A DNA stretch of 40,130 nt, taken from AWTP1-13 sp035550075. GTDB taxonomy: Bacteria; Pseudomonadota; Alphaproteobacteria; Rhizobiales; Hyphomicrobiaceae. The DNA lies in assembly GCA_035550075.1 (NCBI GenBank), contig DASZQG010000051.1, forward strand, positions 1 through 40,130. Reading direction: 5' to 3'. The translations under genes and the position numbers were made by a program. Positions 32,319-40,130 of the stretch are shown here, in pieces (positions within the stretch are counted from its first letter, which is position 1; the number at the start of each line of letters is the position of its first letter). Below the pieces are notes generated by a model, which saw only the letters and a list, made by a program, of their open reading frames with translations, was not told where the DNA came from and did not search any database.

Positions 32319-32696
32319 ATGGCTCAAGACAGCATCACCACGGGGGCCGCCCTGACCGCCGGCATCAAGGGCCGCTGCCCGCGCTGCGGCCAGGGTCGCC
32401 TGTTCAAGTCCGGCCTCGTTCTGGCCGAGAAGTGCGACCGCTGCGGACTGAGCTACGGCTTCGCCGACTCCGGCGACGGTCCCGCCGTGTTCGCCATCAT
32501 GATCCTGGGTTTCCTCGTGCTCGGCGGGGCGCTGATCGTCGAGTTCAGGTACGCCCCGCCGCTCTGGCTGCACCTGGTGCTGTGGGGGATCGTCACCCCG
32601 GTGCTGGCGTTCTTCCTACTCAGGGTTCTCAAGGCGACGCTGATCGCCTTGCAGTACAAGCACAGGGCGGGCGAGGGCCGCCTCGGTTTCGAGTAA
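32319..32696 (+). CDS. DUF983 family membrane protein
   Basis: A 125-residue protein of the DUF983 family, regularly found between coxC and surf1 in alphaproteobacteria. The N-terminal zinc-ribbon-like part has two CxxC pairs (C20/C23 in CPRCGQG and C39/C42 in CDRCGLSY). Two membrane helices follow (VFAIMILGFLVLGGALIVEF; LHLVLWGIVTPVLAFFLLRV). The function is not established; the context suggests a role in oxidase assembly. It is followed ten bases later by surf1. Confidence 0.9.
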   Translation: MAQDSITTGAALTAGIKGRCPRCGQGRLFKSGLVLAEKCDRCGLSYGFADSGDGPAVFAIMILGFLVLGGALIVEFRYAPPLWLHLVLWGIVTPVLAFFLLRVLKATLIALQYKHRAGEGRLGFE

Positions 32697-32706
32697 TCGT
32701 GCTTAC

Positions 32707-33456
32707 ATGCTGTACCGGCTGCGCCAATCCGGATTGATCTGGCCCACTCTGTTCGCGCTTGCCGGAGTCATTGTGCTCGTCGGCCTCGGCATCTGGCAGA
32801 TCCAGCGCAAGCAGTGGAAGGAAGGCCTGATCGCCAGCATCGCCGCGCGCGTCCACGCCGAGCCGGTTCCGCTTGCGCGCGCCGTGGCGCGGGCGCGCTC
32901 GGGGGACGACATCGAATACCTCCATGTCGTGGCCAGGGGCGGCTTCGACCACACCAAGGAGCGCTATCTCTACGCGCCCGCCGCGCAGGTGCTCGGCTGG
33001 CATGTCTATACGCCGCTGGCGTTGGGGCCGGGATCGATCGTGTGGGTCAACCGCGGATTCGTGCCCGACGCCCGGAAGGCACCAGCGAGCCGGGCTGCGG
33101 GGCAGGTGGCCGGCGAGGTCGAGGTGCGCGGTCTCGTGCGGCTGCCGCGCCGCAAGGGCCTGTTCACGCCCCGCAACGAGCCGGACCATAATTTGTGGTA
33201 CTGGCCAGACATCGGTGGACTGACCGCTTCGGCCTTCAAGCCGGGCACGGTCGACCCGCTGCCGCTCACCATCGAGGCCGACGCAACGCCCGCGCCGCCC
33301 GGCGGGCTTCCGCAGGGAGGCGTGACGCGCATCGAGCTGCCCAACCGCCACCTCGAATATGCGGCGACCTGGTTCGGCCTCGCCCTGACGCTGATTGGGG
33401 TCTACACGGCGTTCGCGGCCACGCGCCTGCGCGCCGCGCCCACGCCGCCGGCTTGA
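32707..33456 (+). CDS. surf1: SURF1-family cytochrome oxidase assembly protein
   Basis: SURF1 helps insert heme A into subunit I. The protein has 249 residues with one helix at each end: residues about 10-30 (IWPTLFALAGVIVLVGLGIW, then QIQRKQWKE) and about 215-235 (YAATWFGLALTLIGVYTAFA). Between them is a periplasmic domain with the family motifs WHVYTPLAL, IVWVNRGFVP and NLWYWPDI. The terminal RIELPNRHLEYAATWFGLAL is the standard family end. Confidence 0.93.
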   Translation: MLYRLRQSGLIWPTLFALAGVIVLVGLGIWQIQRKQWKEGLIASIAARVHAEPVPLARAVARARSGDDIEYLHVVARGGFDHTKERYLYAPAAQVLGWHVYTPLALGPGSIVWVNRGFVPDARKAPASRAAGQVAGEVEVRGLVRLPRRKGLFTPRNEPDHNLWYWPDIGGLTASAFKPGTVDPLPLTIEADATPAPPGGLPQGGVTRIELPNRHLEYAATWFGLALTLIGVYTAFAATRLRAAPTPPA

Positions 33457-33654
33457 CCGTTCCGGGGCAAGCGCAAGCGCCACCATTCCCGCCCCGGGCT
33501 CGTGGCCCCTTGCCCTTAAGTTGCCGATACCCGTTGGAAATCGGAGTTTCCGGCTGGCTGTCACACGGGTCTTTCGTCCCGGCTGCCTTGTTAGCCCCCC
33601 TCTTGCATCCTAGGGTGCGCGGGTTTCGCAGCATTCCCAGGTGAAAGTTCCGTC
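33457..33654 (+). other. Intergenic region before thrC
   Basis: About 200 bases without a gene. It holds competing GC-rich inverted repeats: CCGGGGC/GCCCCGG at 33462-33468 and 33491-33497, and GGGCAAG/CTTGCCC near 33466 and 33508. These could end the cox operon. The right half should carry any separate thrC promoter, but I cannot point to one. Confidence 0.45.
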
Positions 33655-35061
33655 TTGCTCTACGTCAGCACCAGAGGCGAAGCGCCACAACTCGCGTTCG
33701 AGGATGCGATGCTGGCCGGACTGGCGCGCGATGGCGGGCTGTACGTGCCCGCGGCGTGGCCATCGCTGACGCCCGATGCCATCGCCGAGTTCGGCCGCAA
33801 GCCGTTCGCGGAGGTGGCCACCGGCATCCTGCATCTGTTTGCCGGCGGCGCGATCACCAGCAGCGATGCGCTGGGCTTGGCGCGGGCCGCGTATGCCCGC
33901 TTTGGGCATCCCGCGGTGACGCCGCTGGTCCAGGTCGATCACAATCTATGGGTGCTCGAGCTGTTTCACGGGCCGACGCTCGCCTTCAAGGACGTTGCCA
34001 TGCAGCTCCTGGCGCGGCTGATGGAGCGGGTGCTCGAGGCACGCGGCGAGCGGGCGGTGATTGTGGTGGCCACCTCCGGCGATACGGGCGGGGCGGCGGT
34101 GGAAGCCTTCCGTGGGGCCAAACGCGCGGACGTCGTGGTTCTGTTTCCCAACAACCGCGTGTCCGACGTGCAGCGCCGGATGATGACGACGCCGGACGGG
34201 CCCAACATCCATGCGCTGGCGATCGAGGGCACCTTCGACGACTGCCAGGCCCTCGTGAAGGGCATGTTCAACGACCTCGGCTTCCGGGACCGCATGCACC
34301 TTGCGGCCGTCAACTCCATCAACTGGGCCCGCATCGTCGCCCAGATCACCTACTACATCGTGGCCGCAACCTCGCTCGGCGGACCGCGGCGCGCGGTGTC
34401 GTTCGCGGTGCCGACCGGCAACTTCGGCGACATCCTGGCGGGCTACGCGGCGCGCCGCATGGGCCTGCCCGTCGGCCGCCTGGTGATCGCCACCAACGAA
34501 AACGACATCCTGCGGCGCGCACACGAGACCGGCCTGTACGAAACCCGCGCGGTGACGGCCACCAGTTCGCCGTCGATGGACATCCAGGTGTCCTCCAACT
34601 TCGAGCGCTACCTGTTCGAGGCCGCCGGCCGCGATGCGGCCTGGGTGCGGGCCAAGATGGGCGCCCTGCAGCAATCGGGCCGTTTCGAGCTCGATCGCGC
34701 ACTGGCACCGCTGCGCGCCGATTTCGAGGCGGCGAGCGCCAGCGCGACCGACGTCGCCGACGTCATCCGCACGACGCGTCGGGCAAGCGGCTACCTGCTC
34801 GATCCGCACACCGCCTGCGCCATGGTGGCGGCCCGGAAAACCGCGCGGCCCCAGGTGCCGATGATCGTCCTCGCCACGGCCCACCCGGCGAAGTTCCCCG
34901 ATGCCCTGCAGGCGATCACCGGCGAGCGCCCACCGCTGCCCGACCGCCTCGCCGGCCTGATGACGTCACCGGAGCGGTTCAGCGTGCTGCCCAACGACCT
35001 CGCGGCCGTGCAGCGCTTTGTCACCGAGCGCGTCAAAGCCAATCAAGGAGCTGTTGCATGA
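33655..35061 (+). CDS. thrC: Threonine synthase
   Basis: This PLP enzyme converts O-phosphohomoserine to threonine in the cytoplasm. The protein has 468 residues. The N-terminus LYVSTRGEAPQLAFEDAMLA, then GLARDGGLYVP, is typical of thrC. The PLP lysine is K112 in HGPTLAFKDVAMQLL. The phosphate-binding loop is ATSGDTGGAAVEAFRG. FPNNRVSDVQRRMMTT and VNSINWARIVAQITYY are further signatures. The start is a TTG at 33655, with AGGTGA upstream at about ten bases. The stop overlaps the M16 peptidase start as ATGA. Confidence 0.96.
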   Translation: MLYVSTRGEAPQLAFEDAMLAGLARDGGLYVPAAWPSLTPDAIAEFGRKPFAEVATGILHLFAGGAITSSDALGLARAAYARFGHPAVTPLVQVDHNLWVLELFHGPTLAFKDVAMQLLARLMERVLEARGERAVIVVATSGDTGGAAVEAFRGAKRADVVVLFPNNRVSDVQRRMMTTPDGPNIHALAIEGTFDDCQALVKGMFNDLGFRDRMHLAAVNSINWARIVAQITYYIVAATSLGGPRRAVSFAVPTGNFGDILAGYAARRMGLPVGRLVIATNENDILRRAHETGLYETRAVTATSSPSMDIQVSSNFERYLFEAAGRDAAWVRAKMGALQQSGRFELDRALAPLRADFEAASASATDVADVIRTTRRASGYLLDPHTACAMVAARKTARPQVPMIVLATAHPAKFPDALQAITGERPPLPDRLAGLMTSPERFSVLPNDLAAVQRFVTERVKANQGAVA

Positions 35062-36326
35062 GCACGGACATCACGGTGCTGCCCAATGGCCTGCGCGTGG
35101 TGTCCCACCACATGCCGCACGTGGAGACCGTTTCGCTCGGTGTATGGGTTGGGGCCGGCGCCCGCCACGAGCAGGAGCGCGAGCACGGCATCTCGCATTT
35201 GCTCGAGCACATGGCCTTCAAGGGCACCGAGCGGCGCAGCGCCACCGAGATCGCGGAGGAGATCGAGGCCGTCGGCGGCGAACTCAACGCCGCCACCAGC
35301 CTGGAGACCACCGCCTACTTCGCGCGCGTCCTTGCCGCCGACACCGGCCTTGCCCTCGAGATCCTGGGCGACATTCTGCAGCGGCCGCGCTACGCGGATG
35401 AGGAGATCGAGCGCGAGCGCGAGGTGATCCTGCAGGAGATCGCCGCCACCCGCGACAGCCCCGACGAGATCGCCTACGAGCTGCTGCAGGACGTGGCCTT
35501 CCCCGAGCAGTCGATCGGCCGGCCGATCCTCGGCACGGTCAAGAGCGTCACCAGCTTCGGCGCCGGCGACCTGCGCACCTTCCTCACCGAGAACTACGGC
35601 GCAAAGCGCATGGTGCTGTCCGCCGCCGGCAAGGTCGACCATGCCGACCTGGTGCGCCACGCTGAGGCCCAATTCGGCGGCCTGAATGGGGGCCAGGGTG
35701 GGCGATTCGAGCCGGCGCGCTATGCCGGCGGCACGCGCACCTCGGCAAAGCCGTTCGAGCAGAGCCACCTGGTGATGGCCTACGCCGGACCTTCCTACCG
35801 CGAGGCCTCGTTCTACACGGCCCAGGTGTTCTCGGGGTTGTTCGGCGGGGGAATGTCGTCGCGTCTGTTCCAGGAGGTCAGGGAGCGGCGCGGTTTGTGC
35901 TACGCCATTTATTCGAGCTGCTGGGCACTGACCGATACGGGCCTGTTCGGCGTGCATGCGGCAACGGGGGCGGACATGATGGGCAAGCTGATCGACGTTG
36001 TGGCGGGCGAGTTCGCGCGCGCTGCCGCGGAGAGGCCCAAGGACGGCGAGGTGGGACGCGCCAAGGCGCAACTCAAGGCCGGGCTGCTGATGGGCCTGGA
36101 AAGCTCCTCCGCCCGCGCCGAGCAGATGGCCCGGCAGCTCCTGCTGTTCGACCGGCTGATCGACACGCAGGAGCTCGTGCAGCGCATCGACGCGGTGACA
36201 GCCGAGGACATCAGAGATTTCGCGGCCAAGCTGGTCGCCGGCACCACGCCCTCCGTGGCCCTGATCGGCGCGGGCCGCAGCAGCCAGAAGTACGCCCGCA
36301 TGGCCGAGCAGTTCGCGAAACTGTAG
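35058..36326 (+). CDS. M16-family zinc metallopeptidase (processing-peptidase-like)
   Basis: A 422-residue M16 peptidase related to the mitochondrial processing peptidase beta subunit. The inverted zinc motif HLLEH gives H47, E50 and H51. The third ligand is E127, exactly 76 residues after H51 (EREREVILQEI). All catalytic residues are present, so it is likely active. The C-terminal non-catalytic half contains SFYTAQVFSGLFGGGMSSRL, then FQEVRERRGLCYAIYS. AAGGAG lies seven bases before the ATG. It is coupled to thrC by a four-base overlap, a common alphaproteobacterial pairing. No signal peptide is visible. The substrate is unknown. Confidence 0.95.
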   Translation: MSTDITVLPNGLRVVSHHMPHVETVSLGVWVGAGARHEQEREHGISHLLEHMAFKGTERRSATEIAEEIEAVGGELNAATSLETTAYFARVLAADTGLALEILGDILQRPRYADEEIEREREVILQEIAATRDSPDEIAYELLQDVAFPEQSIGRPILGTVKSVTSFGAGDLRTFLTENYGAKRMVLSAAGKVDHADLVRHAEAQFGGLNGGQGGRFEPARYAGGTRTSAKPFEQSHLVMAYAGPSYREASFYTAQVFSGLFGGGMSSRLFQEVRERRGLCYAIYSSCWALTDTGLFGVHAATGADMMGKLIDVVAGEFARAAAERPKDGEVGRAKAQLKAGLLMGLESSSARAEQMARQLLLFDRLIDTQELVQRIDAVTAEDIRDFAAKLVAGTTPSVALIGAGRSSQKYARMAEQFAKL

Positions 36327-36353
36327 ACTGTGCGTTCACTGCAGGAATAGACC

Positions 36354-36938
36354 ATGGCCTTCCTGAGATCCTCCATTGCGGACCCGGAAGCGGAAATCCG
36401 GGGGGTGAAGGTCTACCTGCGCTATCCAACCATGGGCGACTACGCCGCCTGGGCGGAGCTGCGCGCCATCAGCCGCAGGCACCTCACGCCCTGGGAGCCG
36501 CAGTGGGCGCGCGATGAGCTGACCCGTTCCGCATATCGGCGCCGGCTGCGTCAGTATCAGCGCGAGGTGCGCGAGGATCTGGGCTATGCGTATCTCATCC
36601 TGCGCGAAGGGGACACCACCCTGCTCGGCGGTCTGACCATCAGCAATGTGCGCCGCGGGGTGTCGCAGTCCGCTTCGCTCGGCTACTGGATGGGCGCCCC
36701 TCACGCCGGCAACGGCTATATGACCGATGCCGTGCGCGCCATGCTGCCTTATGCGTTCGACACGCTGGCGCTGCACCGCATCGAGGCCGCCTGCCTGCCC
36801 AGCAATCGCGCGTCCACCCGCGTGCTGGAAAAGACCGGGTTTCAGCGCGAGGGCTCCGCGCGGCGCTATTTGAAGATCGACGGGGTCTGGCGGGATCATG
36901 ACCTCTTCGCGCTCCTCCACGACGATCAGCGGGTGTGA
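36354..36938 (+). CDS. GNAT-family N-acetyltransferase, RimJ-like
   Basis: A 194-residue acetyl-CoA-dependent acetyltransferase of the RimJ/RimL type. The acetyl-CoA site region is SLGYWMGAPHAGNGYMTDAV. The following strand-helix reads YAFDTLALHRIEAACLPSNR, then ASTRVLEKTGFQREG, a strong signature of this subfamily. The last part (ARRYLKIDGVWRDHDLFALL) also fits. These enzymes acetylate protein N-termini or small molecules; the substrate is unknown here. It starts 27 bases after the M16 peptidase and ends 15 bases before the GGDEF/EAL gene. Confidence 0.93.
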   Translation: MAFLRSSIADPEAEIRGVKVYLRYPTMGDYAAWAELRAISRRHLTPWEPQWARDELTRSAYRRRLRQYQREVREDLGYAYLILREGDTTLLGGLTISNVRRGVSQSASLGYWMGAPHAGNGYMTDAVRAMLPYAFDTLALHRIEAACLPSNRASTRVLEKTGFQREGSARRYLKIDGVWRDHDLFALLHDDQRV

Positions 36939-36953
36939 GGCGGCAACGGGGTG

Positions 36954-39900
36954 ATGCCAAAAGGCAAAGCAAACGGGGGTGACTTCAGGCCGCGCCGCCA
37001 GGACCGGTGGTCCGGCGCGTGGGCGGTTGCCCTTGCGGCACTGCTGTGGCTGGCGGCAATGCCGGCGGCGCACGCCCTGAAGGCCATCGACGTCGACAAC
37101 GAGCACGATCGCGTCGAGATCACCACGCTGGGCGAGGTGCATGAGCCGCGTGGCGACACCCTGCAGTTCGAAACCGCGCCCGGCCCCGATGGGGTGACGC
37201 AGCGCCTGTCAATTCCCGCCGCCACGCTCGGCACCAGCCCCGCCTGGTTCGTGTTCGCTCTGAAGAACACGACCGACAAGGCGGTCGAGCGCTGGCTGGT
37301 TGCGGATCGCTACGGCATGGTCGGATCGGGCGTGATCTGGCCCGACCTCGACGCGCGGCGCATCGAGCGCGTGACGCCGTCGGTCGGCTACGTGCCGGAG
37401 CGCATCAAGAACGACCGCGCCGACATCTTCCGCCTCACCCTGGAGCCCGGCCAGACCGTGACCTTCGCGGCCGAGCTGGCGCCTGAGCGGTTTGCCCGCA
37501 TCTACCTGTGGAAGGCGGTCGAGTACGAGCAGAAGAACCGGGATGCCCAGCTCTTCAACGGCATCATGCTCGGCATCACGGTACTGCTGGCGATCTTTCT
37601 CACCGCCGTGTTCGCCGCCAATCACAAGGCGATCTTCCCGACCGCGGCCATCTTCACCTGGTGCGTGCTGGCCTACCTGTGCGTCGACTTCGGCTTCTGG
37701 CACAAGCTGTTCAATGTGCGGCCGGACGAGAACGCGCAGTATCGCGCGGCCACCGAGGCCGGCATGGCGGCCACGCTGCTGATCTTCTCCTACACCTTCC
37801 TCCGCCTCGGCGCGTGGAACGGCTTCGTGCGCACGCTGATGTCGCTGTGGATCGCCGCGCAGCTTTCCCTGATCGCCGTTGCGTTCGTCGATCCGCGGCT
37901 GGCGTCCACGTTTGCGCGCCTTTCCAGCGTGGTGATTGCGGGCGCCGGCGGCGCGGTGACGCTGGGGCTGGCGCTGCGCGGGCAAGACCGCGCGCTGTCG
38001 CTGGTGCCGATGTGGATGCTGCTGCTGGTGTGGCTGTTCGGGGCGGCAGCCATGCTCACCGGCCGCCTCTCCGGCGATATCGTGGTGTTTGGCCTGACCG
38101 CCGGCCTGGTGCTGATCGTGGTGCTGATCGGCTTCACCGTGACCCAGTATGCCTTCCGCTCGTTCGAGCCGCTGTACGGAGCCCAGCCGAGCGATGAGAA
38201 GCTGCGCTCGCTGGCCGTCGACGGCGCCGGGGCCGCAGTGTGGGAATGGTTCGCCCGGCGCGACGAGATGAAGGTCAGCCCCATCGTGGAGGCGATGCTC
38301 GGCCTCAAGACCGGTGAGCTGTCGGGCAAGAGCGCCGATTTCGCCAAGCACATGCACCCGGCCGACCGCGAGCGCTTCAACCTGCTGCTCTCATCGGTTC
38401 GCGAAGGCGCCGGCGGCGAGCTGCGCATCGAGTTCCGCATGCGGCACATGGACAACTCCTACCGCTGGTTCGAGCTGGAAGCCGCCAGCGTGCCGGCACC
38501 CGATCGGCGCAGCCTGCGCTGCGTCGGTCTGCTGCGCGAGGTGACCGATGCCAAGCGGGCCCAGGAGCGGCTGCTGCACGATGCGGTGCACGACAGCCTG
38601 ACGGGGCTGCCCAATCGCGAGCTGTTCCTGGACCGTCTGGCGATCGCGGCCAAGCGCGCGACGCTGGAGCCGCTGGTGCGACCCGCCCTGCTGTTCATCG
38701 ACATCGACAAGTTCAAGAACGTGAACAGCTCGCTCGGGCTCGTGGTGGGCGACAGCCTGCTGCTCACGGTCGCCCGGCGCCTCGCCCGCAATCTCGGGCC
38801 GCAGGATACGCTGGCGCGTATCGGCGGCGACCAGTTCGCGCTGCTGCTGCTCAGCCAGTCCGACCCGCGCGAGCTTGCGATGCTGGCGGAACAGGTGCGC
38901 CGCTCGCTGCGCGCGCCGATCAACATCGCCGGCCAGGAAATCGTGCTCACGGCCGCGGTCGGCATCTCGCTCTACGACGGGCCTGACGAAGACCCCGCCG
39001 AACTGTTGCGCGAAGCCGAGATCGCCATGTACCGCGCCAAGCGCTCGGGCAGCGATCGCATCGAGATCTTCAACACCGACATGCGCAACGATAAGGACGG
39101 GCGCGTGGCGATGGAGGCCGAGCTGCGGCGCGCGATCGAGAAGAAGCAGCTTCGGCTGGTGTTCCAGCCCATCATGTACCTGCCGACGGAAACGCTGGCG
39201 GGTTTCGAGGCGCTGCTGCGCTGGGACCATCCGCGGCTCGGCACCCTCAACCCCACCCACTTCGTGCCGCTGGCCGAGGAGTCCGACCTCATCGTCAAGA
39301 TCGGCTCCTACGCGCTCGGACGCGCCGTGCAGGAGGCGCAGCGCTGGCACCGCGAGCTGCCGCGGCCGGAGTCGCCGCTGTTCGTCGCGGTCAACGTCTC
39401 CAGCCGCCAGCTCTTCAGGCCCGAACTGGTCAACGAGGTCCGCCACATCCTGGGCCGCGCGGTGATCCCGAAGGGGTCGCTGCGGCTGGAGATTACCGAG
39501 TCGCTGGTGATGGAAAATCCGGAGAAGGCTACGGCGGTCCTGCAACAGCTCTCGGCAGCCGGCGCCGGGCTTGCGCTCGATGATTTCGGCACCGGCTATT
39601 CGTCGCTGTCCTATCTCAACCAGTTCACCTTCGACACCATCAAGGTCGATCGCTCGTTCCTCCTCGCCACGGGCCAGAACGGCGCCGGCTCGACCATCCT
39701 GCGCTCGGTGGTGGCGCTGGCCCATGAGCTCGGAAAGAACGTGGTGAGCGAGGGTGTCGAGACCGACGAGGACGTCGCCTTCCTGCGCTCCATCGGCTGC
39801 GAGTACGCCCAGGGGTTCTTCTACGGCGAGCCGATGCCGGAGCGCGAGGTGCTGCAGCTCCTCAAGGTCGTGCGGCGCAGCGAGCGTCGCCGTAAGAAGA

Positions 39901-40130
39901 GCGCCCTGTTCCGCAAGCGGCAGAAGCCCGCCGAGGCGCCCGCCGCGACGCCTCCGCGGGCCGTGGCCGGTCCGCTCGCGGCATCCGGCCTGCTTCCGCC
40001 GCCCGGGGCGCCGGGCGCCCAACCGCAGGCAGGCTCCCCTGCGCAGTCCAACGGCAGCGGGCCGCCCGTCCCTCCAGGACCCGGGCTGCGCCCGCCGCCC
40101 CAGGGCGGCCCCAGGACGGCCCCACCCAAT
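36954..40130 (+). CDS. Membrane-anchored PAS-GGDEF-EAL protein, c-di-GMP phosphodiesterase (3' end cut by window edge)
   Basis: The frame is open to the right edge (1059 residues). Order: signal peptide (about 17-41, ending AAHA), periplasmic domain to about 205, about seven membrane helices (205-400), a PAS-like region (about 415-535), GGDEF domain (about 540-700) and EAL domain (about 720-960). A basic then Pro/Gly/Ala-rich tail ends the visible part. The N-terminal half has the 7TMR-DISM layout. The cyclase motif is GGDQF (624-628) instead of GGDEF, and the RxxD inhibitory site is lost (GPQD). The EAL motif (752-754, FEALLRW), DDFGTGYSSL (876 on), KVDRSF and EGVET (933 on) are intact. It is therefore most likely a c-di-GMP phosphodiesterase. 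An adjacent GTG at 36951 is an equal start. Confidence 0.93.
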   Translation, partial: MPKGKANGGDFRPRRQDRWSGAWAVALAALLWLAAMPAAHALKAIDVDNEHDRVEITTLGEVHEPRGDTLQFETAPGPDGVTQRLSIPAATLGTSPAWFVFALKNTTDKAVERWLVADRYGMVGSGVIWPDLDARRIERVTPSVGYVPERIKNDRADIFRLTLEPGQTVTFAAELAPERFARIYLWKAVEYEQKNRDAQLFNGIMLGITVLLAIFLTAVFAANHKAIFPTAAIFTWCVLAYLCVDFGFWHKLFNVRPDENAQYRAATEAGMAATLLIFSYTFLRLGAWNGFVRTLMSLWIAAQLSLIAVAFVDPRLASTFARLSSVVIAGAGGAVTLGLALRGQDRALSLVPMWMLLLVWLFGAAAMLTGRLSGDIVVFGLTAGLVLIVVLIGFTVTQYAFRSFEPLYGAQPSDEKLRSLAVDGAGAAVWEWFARRDEMKVSPIVEAMLGLKTGELSGKSADFAKHMHPADRERFNLLLSSVREGAGGELRIEFRMRHMDNSYRWFELEAASVPAPDRRSLRCVGLLREVTDAKRAQERLLHDAVHDSLTGLPNRELFLDRLAIAAKRATLEPLVRPALLFIDIDKFKNVNSSLGLVVGDSLLLTVARRLARNLGPQDTLARIGGDQFALLLLSQSDPRELAMLAEQVRRSLRAPINIAGQEIVLTAAVGISLYDGPDEDPAELLREAEIAMYRAKRSGSDRIEIFNTDMRNDKDGRVAMEAELRRAIEKKQLRLVFQPIMYLPTETLAGFEALLRWDHPRLGTLNPTHFVPLAEESDLIVKIGSYALGRAVQEAQRWHRELPRPESPLFVAVNVSSRQLFRPELVNEVRHILGRAVIPKGSLRLEITESLVMENPEKATAVLQQLSAAGAGLALDDFGTGYSSLSYLNQFTFDTIKVDRSFLLATGQNGAGSTILRSVVALAHELGKNVVSEGVETDEDVAFLRSIGCEYAQGFFYGEPMPEREVLQLLKVVRRSERRRKKSALFRKRQKPAEAPAATPPRAVAGPLAASGLLPPPGAPGAQPQAGSPAQSNGSGPPVPPGPGLRPPPQGGPRTAPPN

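Noticed and set aside
33756..35057. Upstream extension of the M16 peptidase frame through thrC
   Set aside because: It overlaps the well-supported thrC gene in another frame, and the peptidase has an ATG with AAGGAG at 35058.
38391..40022. A 543-residue minus-strand frame
   Set aside because: It is antisense to the GGDEF/EAL coding region and is rich in Arg, His, Gln and Ala with no domain. It is a shadow of high-GC codon bias.
1..40130. Mobile elements, CRISPR arrays, tRNA or rRNA genes
   Set aside because: No transposase, integrase, regularly spaced repeats, tRNA-like cloverleaf or rRNA segment was seen. The only clear tandem repeat is the micropeptide array.

Overview
The window is high-GC, gene-dense chromosomal DNA of an alphaproteobacterium, most likely of the order Hyphomicrobiales (Rhizobiales). 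The evidence is the rhizobial-type flagellar set (MotC, MotE, a DUF1217 protein, a short rhizobial flagellin), the alphaproteobacterial aa3 cytochrome oxidase operon order with ctaB-coxF-ctaG between coxA and coxC, an IalB-family protein and a DUF6494 protein. I see no tRNA, rRNA, CRISPR array, insertion sequence or prophage.

Region 1 (1-20.3 kb) is a flagellar cluster. A long leftward series runs motA, fliM, fliN, fliG, flhB, an unknown 146-residue gene, flgB, flgC, fliE, flgG, flgA, flgI, motE, flgH, fliL, fliP, flagellin, fliF, fliH-like, motB and motC (motC is cut by the left edge). Many neighbours overlap by four bases. A divergent rightward arm carries the DUF1217 gene, flgF and fliI. 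Together these encode the MS ring, C ring, rod, P and L rings, stator, part of the export apparatus and the filament protein. The other export, hook and hook-filament junction genes must lie elsewhere.

Region 2 (20.3-21.3 kb) is the most unusual part. After about 450 non-coding bases come three tandem paralogous genes for 38-39-residue secreted micropeptides, each with a signal peptide and a predicted mature peptide of about 15 residues. A strong terminator closes them.

Region 3 (21.3-26.5 kb) holds a DUF6494 gene, moaA (molybdenum cofactor), an EamA-type transporter coupled to an HpcH/HpaI aldolase, a PcfJ-like gene of unknown role and an IalB-family exported protein.

Region 4 (26.8-36.9 kb) is the aa3 oxidase operon coxB, coxA, ctaB, coxF, ctaG, coxC, DUF983 and surf1, followed by thrC, an M16 peptidase and a GNAT acetyltransferase. 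Region 5 (36.9 kb to the right edge) is one large membrane-anchored PAS-GGDEF-EAL protein with a degenerate GGDQF motif, an intact EAL domain and a Pro/Gly-rich tail that runs off the window.
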